DNA of 64,000 nucleotides from Novosphingobium sp. RL4 (GTDB lineage: Bacteria; Pseudomonadota; Alphaproteobacteria; Sphingomonadales; Sphingomonadaceae). How positions within the stretch are numbered: the stretch's first letter is position 1; every line of letters starts with the position of its first letter. Where the stretch lies: positions 2,692,001 through 2,756,000 of the forward strand of contig NZ_CP141944.1 of assembly GCF_035658495.1 (NCBI RefSeq), in the 5' to 3' direction. Under the pieces are notes generated by a model. That model was given only the letters and a program-made list of their open reading frames with translations. It had not been told where the DNA came from and made no database searches. Below are positions 28,983 to 37,482 of this stretch, piece after piece. The position numbers and the translations under genes are program-made.

Positions 28983-29660
28983 TCAGCCGCGGCCGGGTTC
29001 CGCAGGATCGTCGAGGCTGTAGCCGAGGCCGCGGATCGTGGTGATGACATCGGCGCCCAGCTTCTTGCGGATGCGGGTCACGAAGACTTCGATGGTGTTC
29101 GAATCGCGGTCGAAATCCTGATCGTAGATATGTTCGATCAGTTCGGTACGGCTGACCACCTTGCCCTTGTGGTGCATGAGGTAGGACAGCAGCTTGTATT
29201 CCTGCGCGGTGAGCTTCACCGGTTCACCGGCCAGCGTGACGCGGCCCGAGCGCGTATCCAGCCGCACGTCGCCGGCCGTCAGTTCGCTGGAGGTATTGCC
29301 GGAAGCACGGCGGATCAGCGCGCGCAGGCGGGCGATCAGTTCCTCGGTCTGGAAGGGCTTGGCGAGGTAATCGTCGGCCCCCGCATCGAGGCCCGCCACC
29401 TTGTCCGACCAGGAATCGCGCGCGGTCAGCACGAGGACGGGGAAGTTCCGCCCTTCCCGGCGCCACATGCCGAGCACTGTCAGTCCGTCGATCTCGGGCA
29501 GGCCGAGATCGAGGATCACGGCGTCATAGTCTTCGGTCGACCCCAGGAAATGGCCATCCTCGCCATCGACGGACAGATCCACGGCATAGCCGGTCTGTTC
29601 GAGCGTGGTCTTGAGCTGGTTGCCGAGCGTGGGTTCATCCTCGACGATCAGGATGCGCAA
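28983..29660 (-). CDS. OmpR/PhoP-family response regulator
   Basis: A 225-residue two-domain regulator. The receiver domain has the acidic pair EDE, phosphoacceptor Asp51 in VILDLGLP, the conserved Thr in VLTARD and Lys in AKPF. The winged-helix domain includes LTAQEYKLLSYLMHHKGKVVSRTELIEHIYDQD-type sequence and VTRIRKKLG. The start is TTG at 29660, with AGGGAGAG well placed upstream; no ATG is available nearby. The kinase gene follows by 25 bases and a PepSY gene precedes on the same strand. Confidence 0.92.
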   Translation of the reverse strand: MRILIVEDEPTLGNQLKTTLEQTGYAVDLSVDGEDGHFLGSTEDYDAVILDLGLPEIDGLTVLGMWRREGRNFPVLVLTARDSWSDKVAGLDAGADDYLAKPFQTEELIARLRALIRRASGNTSSELTAGDVRLDTRSGRVTLAGEPVKLTAQEYKLLSYLMHHKGKVVSRTELIEHIYDQDFDRDSNTIEVFVTRIRKKLGADVITTIRGLGYSLDDPAEPGRG

Positions 29661-29780
29661 TTCGGTCTCTCCCTAAGATGAGCGAGCTTGAAATGGGGCG
29701 GATGCCCGGAAGCGTCAAGCGACGGAAAACTCCAAGGTTCCCCGGCGTCGCTTGCAAATTCATCTGTAGGCGCTTCAACC

Positions 29781-29811
29781 TGAACGTAAAGATGAACAAG
29801 ATCGGTTCATC
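29781..29811. promoter_or_regulatory. candidate regulator binding site upstream of the two-component genes
   Basis: The gap between the PepSY gene and the regulator has GATGAAC (29791-29797) and GTTCATC (29805-29811) as a perfect inverted repeat with seven bases between. TGAAC also repeats in direct order at 29781 and 29793, twelve bases apart. Such repeats fit an OmpR-family dimer site and would allow autoregulation. Confidence 0.4.
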
Positions 29812-29831
29812 CACATTTCAGCGCTGCACCT

Positions 29832-30155
29832 CTATCGCGATTGCCCGATCACCCGCCCGGTGCGAGCATCGACATCGACGAAATAGACCTTGCCGTTCTG
29901 GATGAACTTCAGGCGGTAAGCCATGGCGGCGGGATCGTATTCCGGGCCGAGGTACTGCATTCCGGACATGCGCGGCAGCACTTCACGTTCGATTTCGCGC
30001 AAGGGGCGGACGTTGCCGGCCTTGCGTTCGCGGCGCACCTCGCCCTGCTCGCCGCCGGGATCGGCGGCATGCGCGGTCAGCGAAGGCGCAACCATGCCGA
30101 ACGCGCCGAGTGCCAGCGTGACCGGGACCAAGAGAAGGGAAAGGGACTTGTTCAT
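29832..30155 (-). CDS. secreted PepSY-domain protein
   Basis: A 107-residue periplasmic protein with signal peptide MNKSLSLLLVPVTLALGAFG...AHAA. The mature part contains one PepSY-like unit (LREIEREVLPRMSGMQYLGPEYDPAAMAYRLKFI...GKVYFVDVDARTGRVIG). PepSY proteins are often protease inhibitors or partners of two-component systems. It lies 171 bases upstream of the regulator on the same strand, and is divergent from the ABC-F gene. A role as accessory sensor is inference. Confidence 0.82.
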   Translation of the reverse strand: MNKSLSLLLVPVTLALGAFGMVAPSLTAHAADPGGEQGEVRRERKAGNVRPLREIEREVLPRMSGMQYLGPEYDPAAMAYRLKFIQNGKVYFVDVDARTGRVIGQSR

Positions 30156-30307
30156 ATCGACTTGCTGCCTAACCCCATCGCCTTGAACAAGTCCTGAATG
30201 TGGCCGGAAGGCGGCAGGAGCAAGCGCCTGTTGCCCAAATCCCACATCCACGCTTTCCTGCGCGCCAGCTTGCCAGCCCCCCGCTCTGCCCTGTAGGGCG
30301 CGCAGCC

Positions 30308-32104
30308 ATGGCACTTGCACCAATTCTCAGCTGGGAAAACCTCGGCCTCATCCAGGGCTCCGGCTGGCTCTTCCAGGATCTCGACATCAACATCGCCCCG
30401 CGCGACCGGCTGGCCCTGATCGGCCGCAACGGCGCGGGCAAGACCACGCTGCTCAAGCTGATCGCCGGCACGGTGGATGCGGACAAGGGCACGCGCTCCG
30501 TCCAGCCGGGCACGCGCGTGGTGACGCTGGAGCAGGACCCGTTCTTCACCGGCTTCGACACCCTGCTCGATTTCGCCATCCACGGCGACGATGCGCCCCA
30601 GCAGCACGAAGTGGAAGCCATTGCCGACCAGCTCGGCATCGACCTTTCACGCGAAGCGAAGAGCGCATCGGGCGGTGAGCGCCGCCGCGCCGCGCTGTGC
30701 CGCGCCCTCGCCTCCGAACCCGACCTGCTGCTGCTGGACGAGCCGACCAACCACCTCGACCTTGCCGCGATCGACTGGCTGGAATCCTGGCTCCAGCGCT
30801 ACAACGGCGCGTTCGTGGTCATCAGCCACGACCGTACTTTCCTGACCCGCCTGACCAACGCCACGCTCTGGCTGGACCGGGGCGGCCTGCGCCGCCGCGA
30901 GATCGGCTTCGGCGGCTACGAGGCCTGGGAAGACGAAGTCTACGCCGAGGAAGCGCGCGCCGCCCAGAAGCTCGACGCCAAGCTCAAGATCGAGGCCCAC
31001 TGGCTGGAGCGCGGCGTCACCGCGCGGCGCAAGCGCAACCAGGGCCGCCTTGCCAAGCTTTGGGAAATGCGCGCCCAGCGGGCCTCGATGATGGGCCCGC
31101 AAGGCGCGGCCAAGCTCGCCGTGGTGGCGGACGACAGCAAGACCAAGTCGGTCATCGTCGCCGAACACGTCACCAAGCGGTTCGGCGAAGGCGATAGCCA
31201 GCGCACGGTCATCAAGGACTTCAACTTGCGCATCCAGCGCGGCGACCGCATCGGCGTGGTCGGCGCGAACGGTTCGGGCAAGACCACGCTGCTCAAGATC
31301 CTGATGGGCGAACTTCAGCCCGACGAAGGCAAGGTGACGCGCGCAGCCACGCTCGATGCCACCGTGATCGACCAGCAGCGCAGCCGGATGAGCCCCGAAA
31401 TGCGCATCCGCGACGTGCTGGCCGAAGGGGGTGACTGGATCGACGTGGTCGGCGTGCGCAAGCACATCCAGGGCTACCTCAAGGACTTCCTGTTCGATCC
31501 GGGTCTGGTCGAGGCGAAAGTCGGCACGCTGTCGGGCGGCGAACGCTCGCGCCTGCTGTTCGCCCGCGAATTCGCCCGCACCTCCAACCTGCTGGTGCTC
31601 GACGAACCGACCAACGACCTCGACCTCGAAACGCTGGACCTTCTCCAGGAAGTGATCGCCGATTACGACGGCACCGTGCTGATCGTCAGCCATGACCGTG
31701 ACTTCCTCGACCGCACCGTCAACGTCACTCTCGGCCTCGACGGTTCGGGGCATATCGACGTGATCGCGGGCGGCTATGCCGACTGGGAGGCCAAGCGCCG
31801 CGAACGCACGAGCGCGGGGAAAGCCAAGGCGAAGGGCGAGAATGCCGCCCCGCCGCCGCCGATGCCGCCGAAGAAAGGTAAGCTCTCCTACAAGGACCAG
31901 CGCGACTACGAACTGCTGCCCAAGCGGATCGAGGAACTGGAAGCGGCCATCGCCCGCGACGAGAACGCCATGGCCGACCCCGCGCTCTACACCCGCGACC
32001 CGGCGAAGTTCGCGGCCCTCACCGCCGCCATCGAAAAGGCGAACAGGGAAAAGGAAGCGGCTGAAGAGCGCTGGCTGGAACTGGCCGAGCAGGTAGAGGG
32101 TTAG
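30308..32104 (+). CDS. uup: ABC-F ATPase, Uup-like
   Basis: A 598-residue soluble ABC-F protein with two ATPase domains and no membrane segment. Walker A motifs are GRNGAGKTT and GANGSGKTT; signatures are ASGGERRRAALCRAL and LSGGERSRLLFA; Walker B is LLLLDEPTNHLD and LVLDEPTNDLD. The inter-domain linker is basic. The C-terminus has a Pro/Lys stretch and a coiled coil (KRIEELEAAIARDENAMAD and onward) as in Uup, which acts on ribosomes or branched DNA. The start at 30308 (MALAPILSWENLG) matches the family. Confidence 0.9.
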   Translation: MALAPILSWENLGLIQGSGWLFQDLDINIAPRDRLALIGRNGAGKTTLLKLIAGTVDADKGTRSVQPGTRVVTLEQDPFFTGFDTLLDFAIHGDDAPQQHEVEAIADQLGIDLSREAKSASGGERRRAALCRALASEPDLLLLDEPTNHLDLAAIDWLESWLQRYNGAFVVISHDRTFLTRLTNATLWLDRGGLRRREIGFGGYEAWEDEVYAEEARAAQKLDAKLKIEAHWLERGVTARRKRNQGRLAKLWEMRAQRASMMGPQGAAKLAVVADDSKTKSVIVAEHVTKRFGEGDSQRTVIKDFNLRIQRGDRIGVVGANGSGKTTLLKILMGELQPDEGKVTRAATLDATVIDQQRSRMSPEMRIRDVLAEGGDWIDVVGVRKHIQGYLKDFLFDPGLVEAKVGTLSGGERSRLLFAREFARTSNLLVLDEPTNDLDLETLDLLQEVIADYDGTVLIVSHDRDFLDRTVNVTLGLDGSGHIDVIAGGYADWEAKRRERTSAGKAKAKGENAAPPPPMPPKKGKLSYKDQRDYELLPKRIEELEAAIARDENAMADPALYTRDPAKFAALTAAIEKANREKEAAEERWLELAEQVEG

Positions 32105-32119
32105 GCCCGCCCGCGCCGG

Positions 32120-33103
32120 TCAGTCGATAGCGGCGGCGGCGAGGAAATCGGCGATCGCCGCGGACCATGGCCCGGGCTGCTGGTCCACGATGTCGATCCC
32201 GCCGCCCTCCAGTTCGGTGAATGCGAAATCCGGCCGCATCTTCCTCGCCTGCAGCGCGGACGCATAGAGCATGTCCCCGGTATTGGTGAGCAGCAGGGTC
32301 GGCTGGGTGATCTTCATCAGCGCCTCTTCCTGCCGGTAGTTCAGCCCCGCATTGTGGCCGTACCAGTAAGCGCCGCGCTGCACCGCCAGCATGGCCTGGA
32401 CGACATAGTCGCTGATCCGCTCCGCGCTGATCGAACCATTGGCATAGCGCTCCCGCGCTTCGGCAAGGAGGTTCATGTGCGCGGCGTGAGGCAGGGCACG
32501 AAAGGCCCGCTCCCGCCCGCCAATATCGGCGATCAGCGCGGCGCGTTGTTCGTCGCTGATGAAAAGCGGGCCGCAAAGGATGTTCGCGCTCACCCGCTCG
32601 GGATAGCGAATCGCCACCTCGTTGGTCACAAGCGCCCCGGTATGATGGCCCACCACGGCAGCGCGGCTTATGCCCAGGGCATCGAGCACCGCCGGAACGA
32701 CTGGCGCATAATCGCTCACTGCCGGTTCGAACGGCGTGCGATCCGAAAGACCGAACCCCGGCATGTCGATGGCGATCGGCCGCAGCCCGCGCGCAATCAG
32801 CGGCGCGAAGACATAATCGAACTGGTTGGCCGTCATCACCGCCTGATGGAGCATGACCAGCGGCCGCCCGGTTCCGGCATCGAGATAATGGATCTGGCCA
32901 TATGGACCGTCGGCATAGGCGCGCCGCATCGCCGCGGACTGCTTCATCGCGGCGGGGCCGGCCTTTTCCCGTGGCGGGGCCCCCGGCGTGACGGCGGCGG
33001 GCGATGCAGCCCCGGCCGAGTGCGAAAACGGCCCCAGCGTGCCGACAATGGAGCCGCTGCCGATCATTCCCAATGCAACCCGCCTTCGAACGTTCCCGAT
33101 CAT
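32120..33103 (-). CDS. alpha/beta-hydrolase-fold protein with non-canonical catalytic residues
   Basis: A 327-residue protein with an Arg-rich export-type N-terminus (NVRRRVALGMIGSGS), then an alpha/beta-hydrolase core (RPLVMLHQAVMTANQFDY, PIAIDMPGFGLSD). The nucleophile elbow reads VVGHHTGALV, so His stands where Ser is expected. The C-terminal GGGxF site of the catalytic His reads LEGGGIDIVDQQPGPW, with Ile in place of His. The acid region NTGDMLYAS is present. It may be a non-hydrolytic relative, or use different chemistry. The twin-Arg-like segment lacks a full Tat consensus. No operon partner is clear. Confidence 0.82.
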   Translation of the reverse strand: MIGNVRRRVALGMIGSGSIVGTLGPFSHSAGAASPAAVTPGAPPREKAGPAAMKQSAAMRRAYADGPYGQIHYLDAGTGRPLVMLHQAVMTANQFDYVFAPLIARGLRPIAIDMPGFGLSDRTPFEPAVSDYAPVVPAVLDALGISRAAVVGHHTGALVTNEVAIRYPERVSANILCGPLFISDEQRAALIADIGGRERAFRALPHAAHMNLLAEARERYANGSISAERISDYVVQAMLAVQRGAYWYGHNAGLNYRQEEALMKITQPTLLLTNTGDMLYASALQARKMRPDFAFTELEGGGIDIVDQQPGPWSAAIADFLAAAAID

Positions 33104-33221
33104 CGACACTCCCCCTGACGCGGCGACCCTGCCGCCAGCATCCGCGAAGCGAACGGTCCGCCAAACGCCGGTCCGTCCGTCTGGTCGCCTGTCGATAATT
33201 CGGCTGGAGCCCCGGCGCGCG

Positions 33222-34310
33222 TCAGTCCCGGAAGCTGGCGGCCCAGGCCTGTCGTTCCGCCTCGGTCAGCGGCAGATCAACGGTGCGCCCTTCGGCAGCG
33301 GATTGCTGCGCCGCCTCGATCACCGCCATGACCGCCAGGGACTGGATCGGCGGGACCGGGTTGGGCGCCCTGCCCCGCATGGCCTCGGCGACGAGGCGGT
33401 AGAATTCGCGCTGGTCGCCCGGCTCGGCCGGAACCCGGCTGGCCTGTCCTTCGGCATTGTAGATCACCAGCGGATCGGGATCGATGCCCCAGCCGGGCGC
33501 TCCGGGCGCCATGCCGGCAAGGAGCTGGCCTTCCTGCACGTCCATCCCCTGCTTCACCGCGCTGCCCGCAGTGCCGTGGACGATGAAGCGCGGAACCCCG
33601 CCCGCCACCAGCATCGAGGCATGGAGAATGGCGCGCCGGTCTCCCTCGAAGCCAAGCACGACATGGGCCCAGTCGTCACTGCGCGCACCCTCGCGCTGGA
33701 GGGCGAGAGAGGCGGTCACCTGCAGCGGCAACCCCATCAGCAGCAGGGCCTGATCGGCAAGGTGAGGCCCGAGGTCGAACCACACGCCGCCTCCCGGACC
33801 GCCGGATTCCCGCCAGCGGTCCCGGACTTGCGGGCGGAAGCGGTCGAAGTGGATTTCAAGATGCGCCGGCATGCCGACCAGCCCTGCATCTACGGCCTTG
33901 CGTACAGTGCGAAAATCGCTGTCCCAGCGGCGATTGTGAAAGACCGTGAGCTGCCCGCCGGTTTCCTCCGCCAGCGCGATCAGCGCCCGGGCTTCGGCAA
34001 GGTCCAGCGTGAAGGGCTTGTCGACGACCACGCTCTTGCCGGCCCGAAGCGCCGCCTGCGCCAGCGGGAAATGCGTGGCGTTCGGCGTGGCGACAACAAC
34101 GAGATCGACCGAAGGATCGCCGAGCACCGCCGCCGGATCGTCATGGATCGCCGCATCGGGAAAATGCGCGCGGATCGCATCGGGCTGGCGGCTCGCGAAA
34201 TGGGTCGGATCGAGGCCCGGCACCGCCCGGATCAGCGGTGCATGAAACGTGGCCCCGGCATAGCCGTAGCCGAGAAGGCCTGCCTTCAGGGTATCGGTCG
34301 CCAGGGCCAT
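33222..34310 (-). CDS. Gfo/Idh/MocA-family oxidoreductase
   Basis: A 362-residue NAD(P)-dependent dehydrogenase, substrate unknown. The Rossmann motif is AGLLGYGYAGATFHAP, DLVVVATPN follows, and the family Lys sits in SVVVDKPFTLDL. The C-terminal domain includes GGGVWFDLGPHLADQALLL with the conserved Asp/His. Members oxidise sugars, inositols or related alcohols. It lies 29 bases after the malic enzyme gene on the same strand, so it may be the last gene of the dctA transcript. Confidence 0.9.
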   Translation of the reverse strand: MALATDTLKAGLLGYGYAGATFHAPLIRAVPGLDPTHFASRQPDAIRAHFPDAAIHDDPAAVLGDPSVDLVVVATPNATHFPLAQAALRAGKSVVVDKPFTLDLAEARALIALAEETGGQLTVFHNRRWDSDFRTVRKAVDAGLVGMPAHLEIHFDRFRPQVRDRWRESGGPGGGVWFDLGPHLADQALLLMGLPLQVTASLALQREGARSDDWAHVVLGFEGDRRAILHASMLVAGGVPRFIVHGTAGSAVKQGMDVQEGQLLAGMAPGAPGWGIDPDPLVIYNAEGQASRVPAEPGDQREFYRLVAEAMRGRAPNPVPPIQSLAVMAVIEAAQQSAAEGRTVDLPLTEAERQAWAASFRD

Positions 34311-34339
34311 GTTCAGTGCCTTTCAGTATGGTGTCAGGT

Positions 34340-35962
34340 TCAGTTGTAGACAGCCTGCCACATGCTTTGCGCGATGCTTTCGCGGGTCAGTTCCTCGGGT
34401 GCCGCCGTGGCGAGACCCTCGGCCTGTGCCTGCGCGGCCACGACCACGGCGATCTCCAGCGCCACGTCCCGCAGCTCGGTAACGGCGGGAAGCAGGCCGT
34501 TCTCGCCCTGGCTCAGCTCGCCCAGACGGCGCGCCGCGACCATGAACATGCCGTCACTGATTGCCGTGGCCCCGCTGGCCAGCGCGCCGAGGCCCACGCC
34601 CGGGAAGACATAGACGTTGTTGACCTGCGTGACGCCAGGCGTGCCGAACGGGCTGCCGGTGCCGACGATCGCCTTGCCGCCGGTCCATTCGAGGATATCC
34701 GCCGGATGCGCCTCGGCGCGCGACAGCGGGTTAGACAGCGGGAAGACCACCGGACGCTCGACATGCTCGGCCATGGTCCGGATGGTGCGTTCGCTGAACG
34801 AAGCCTTCTGGCCCGACGTGCCGATCAGCACCGTGGGGTGGACGTTCGCCACGACTTCCTGAAGCGAGATCATGTTCTGCCCGCCCGCGTTCCAGCTGGC
34901 GATCTCGGCCGGATCGCGCGCCAGCTTGACCTGCTGCGGCGGCAGACGCGGAATGTCGGAAAGGATGAGGCCGTCGCGATCGACCGCCCAGATCTTCGAA
35001 CGCGCTTCCTTCTCGTCCAGCCCGTCGGCGATCATTGCCTGCACCAGCATCTCGGCCACGCCGCTGCCTGCCGCGCCCGCGCCGAACAGGACCACGCGCT
35101 GCTCGGTAAGCGGCACGCCGGTCTTGCGGATCGCCGCCAGCAGGGTGCCGACAGCCGTGGCGGCGGTGCCCTGGATATCGTCGTTGAAGCTCAGCAGACG
35201 GTCGCGGTAGCGGCCCAGCAGATCGTAGGCGTTCTTGCCCGCGAAATCCTCCCACTGGAGGAGGACGCCGGGGAAGCGATCGTCCACGGCGCTCACGAAG
35301 GCCTCCACGAAATCGTCGTAGTCCTGGCCCCGCACGCGCGGCGCGCGCCAGCCGACATAGAGCGGATCTTCGCGGCGGGCGTGGTTGTCGGTGCCCAGGT
35401 CGAGCAGGATCGGCAGGACTTCGGAAGGATGGATGCCCGCGCAGGCGGTGTAGAGCGCCAGCTTGCCGATCGGGATGCCCATGCCGCCCGCGCCCTGGTC
35501 GCCCAGGCCGAGGATGCGTTCGCCGTCACTGACGACGATCACCTTCACCCGGTCATAGGCAGGATCGGCGAGAATATCGGAGATGCGGTCGCGGTTGGGA
35601 TAGCTCAGGAAGAGGCCGCGCGGACGGCGCCAGATCTCGCTGAAGCGCTCGCAACCCTCACCCACGGTGGGCGTGTAGACCAGCGGCAGCATGCGCGGCA
35701 GGTCGCTCTGGACCAGCGCGTGGAACAGCACTTCGTTCGAATCCTGAAGCTCGCGCAGGAAGGCGTAGCGCTGGAAGTCACTTTCCTTTTCTTCCAGTGC
35801 CTTGCGGCGACGTTCGATCTGGCTGTCGAGCGTGCCGACATGCGGCGGCAGCAGACCGTGCAGGCCGAACTCGTCACGCTCCTCGGCGGTGAATGCGGTC
35901 CCCTTGTTGGTGAGAGGATCGGAGAGCAGCGCGCGGGCTGCGGCGTGACGGGTGGGGGACAT
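34340..35962 (-). CDS. maeA: NAD-dependent malic enzyme
   Basis: The enzyme decarboxylates malate to pyruvate with reduction of NAD. It has 540 residues, the large single-domain malic enzyme type without a phosphotransacetylase extension. Motifs include YTPTVGEGCERFSEIWRRPRGLFLSY, VIVVSDGERILGLGDQGAGGMGIPIGKL, FNDDIQGTAATAVG and GAGAAGSGVAEML for dinucleotide binding. It follows the porin gene by 12 bases, in the order dctA-porin-maeA, which links it to growth on C4-dicarboxylates. Confidence 0.95.
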   Translation of the reverse strand: MSPTRHAAARALLSDPLTNKGTAFTAEERDEFGLHGLLPPHVGTLDSQIERRRKALEEKESDFQRYAFLRELQDSNEVLFHALVQSDLPRMLPLVYTPTVGEGCERFSEIWRRPRGLFLSYPNRDRISDILADPAYDRVKVIVVSDGERILGLGDQGAGGMGIPIGKLALYTACAGIHPSEVLPILLDLGTDNHARREDPLYVGWRAPRVRGQDYDDFVEAFVSAVDDRFPGVLLQWEDFAGKNAYDLLGRYRDRLLSFNDDIQGTAATAVGTLLAAIRKTGVPLTEQRVVLFGAGAAGSGVAEMLVQAMIADGLDEKEARSKIWAVDRDGLILSDIPRLPPQQVKLARDPAEIASWNAGGQNMISLQEVVANVHPTVLIGTSGQKASFSERTIRTMAEHVERPVVFPLSNPLSRAEAHPADILEWTGGKAIVGTGSPFGTPGVTQVNNVYVFPGVGLGALASGATAISDGMFMVAARRLGELSQGENGLLPAVTELRDVALEIAVVVAAQAQAEGLATAAPEELTRESIAQSMWQAVYN

Positions 35963-35974
35963 CTGCGACCTTTC

Positions 35975-37438
35975 CTAGAATCGTAAACTCAGCCAGCCCG
36001 CGAGAAAATCGGAGCTGCGGTAACCCGCATCGGTCAGCGCGGGCCCGGCTTCGAGATGCTCGTAGCGCCCGGTGAACGAAACGCGGGGCGAGATCGTCCA
36101 GACCGCCTGAAGGCGGGCCAGTTCGGCGATCTTGCGCGCCCGCCCGTTCTGGGTGCCGGCAAAGGGTTGGCCGTTCGCCCGATAGACGGCATCCGTGACA
36201 CTGTCACGCCATGCAAAACGGTATTCGGCATTCACTTTCACATTCTTCAGCGGCGAGAAGCTGAAAGTGGGGGCAATCGCGCGAATGTTGCTGGGCGTCA
36301 GGTAGAGCTGATAGCTGAAGTAGATGTTGTTGCCGAAGGGCGAATAGGCGTCCCGCAGCTTCCCGTCGCCATAGCCGCCGCCGCCGCTCGCATAGTCCGC
36401 GCTGAACCCGATGCGGGGCGCTGCCTTGGCCGATCCCAGCCGGTAGGACTGGGCCAGCAACACCTGCCAGGCATCGATCTTCTGGTCGATGAACTCGCCC
36501 CACTGATGGTTGACGGTCCAGTCGACCTGAACCGGCCCGGCATCGCCGTAGACGTGGACCCCGCCATACCAGCGCGTTGCCGGGCCGATCCGCCCTCCCC
36601 ATGTGCCGACGCCGTTCTGACGCCGCCAGAGGAAGGGATCGACGAAGATCTTCGAATCACCCAGAAAAGCCTTGGGCACGGCATAGCCCAGCGTCACCCC
36701 GGAGAAGCGGCGTTCGGGATCGCTGCGATCGTCGCCGATGCCGTCCTCGCCATAGGCGGTGGGCCGCAGGTCGAAGACGTCGGCGCGCAGCGTCTTGCCC
36801 CTCACCCAGGCGCGCACGCCGTTCAGGGTGTAGTGGACCGTGTTGTTGTCGCGCTGCGACGTCAGCAGGTTGGGCCCATCGACGAATTCCTGCCGCCCAT
36901 AGCGCACGCCCACGTCGAGCCCTGCGATCTGGCCGCTCGCCTCGGCGAAATATTGCTGGGCGACAAGTCCGTTGCGCATGCTGGTGGCCGGCGTTCCGAT
37001 ATTCCGGCCGCCGATCCCGGCATGCGCCAGCTCTCCGTAGAAGCGCAAGTGCGGGCCGACATGAAGGTCGGCGCCCGCCACAACGCGGCTGATATCCTGC
37101 CGCTGCGCCTCGGCCTCGCGCAAGTTGGGATTGGTGGTCTGGTTCACCCGCAACCGCAGTTCACCCGAGAGCGTGAGGTAGATATCGCCGTCTGCACCGA
37201 GCGGCAGGAACTTCAGCCGGTCGAGCGGATCGTCCCGCTTCGACTTGTCGGCCATGCCCCGCCAGTCCTCGGCCCAGCGCGAGATGCTGTAGCCGTTGGT
37301 GACGGCGCCGTCGCCGTTGGAGGATACCGGATAGACAGGGGAAGTGGCCGAATTCGCGGTCCGGGCCTCTTCGGCATGAGCCGTGAAAGGGGCGCAGCAA
37401 AGGGTGGCGGCCAGCAGCCGCGATAACTTCGTCTTCAT
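35975..37438 (-). CDS. alginate-export-type outer-membrane porin
   Basis: A 487-residue outer-membrane barrel with signal peptide MKTKLSRLLAATLCCAPFTAHAE. The opening RWAEDWRGMADKSKRDDPLDRLKFLPL and LTLSGELRLR match the alginate_exp (AlgE-like) family, and the protein ends in FLAGWLSLRF. In most bacteria this family is not tied to alginate and includes substrate-specific porins. It lies between dctA and maeA, so passage of C4-dicarboxylates through the outer membrane is a reasonable inference. A small GGGGC-TTTC-GCCCC hairpin lies in the 44-base gap to dctA. Confidence 0.85.
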   Translation of the reverse strand: MKTKLSRLLAATLCCAPFTAHAEEARTANSATSPVYPVSSNGDGAVTNGYSISRWAEDWRGMADKSKRDDPLDRLKFLPLGADGDIYLTLSGELRLRVNQTTNPNLREAEAQRQDISRVVAGADLHVGPHLRFYGELAHAGIGGRNIGTPATSMRNGLVAQQYFAEASGQIAGLDVGVRYGRQEFVDGPNLLTSQRDNNTVHYTLNGVRAWVRGKTLRADVFDLRPTAYGEDGIGDDRSDPERRFSGVTLGYAVPKAFLGDSKIFVDPFLWRRQNGVGTWGGRIGPATRWYGGVHVYGDAGPVQVDWTVNHQWGEFIDQKIDAWQVLLAQSYRLGSAKAAPRIGFSADYASGGGGYGDGKLRDAYSPFGNNIYFSYQLYLTPSNIRAIAPTFSFSPLKNVKVNAEYRFAWRDSVTDAVYRANGQPFAGTQNGRARKIAELARLQAVWTISPRVSFTGRYEHLEAGPALTDAGYRSSDFLAGWLSLRF

Positions 37439-37482
37439 GTCCGTGATTCCTGTGCGGGGCTTTCGCCCCGGGTGCAGTCAGG

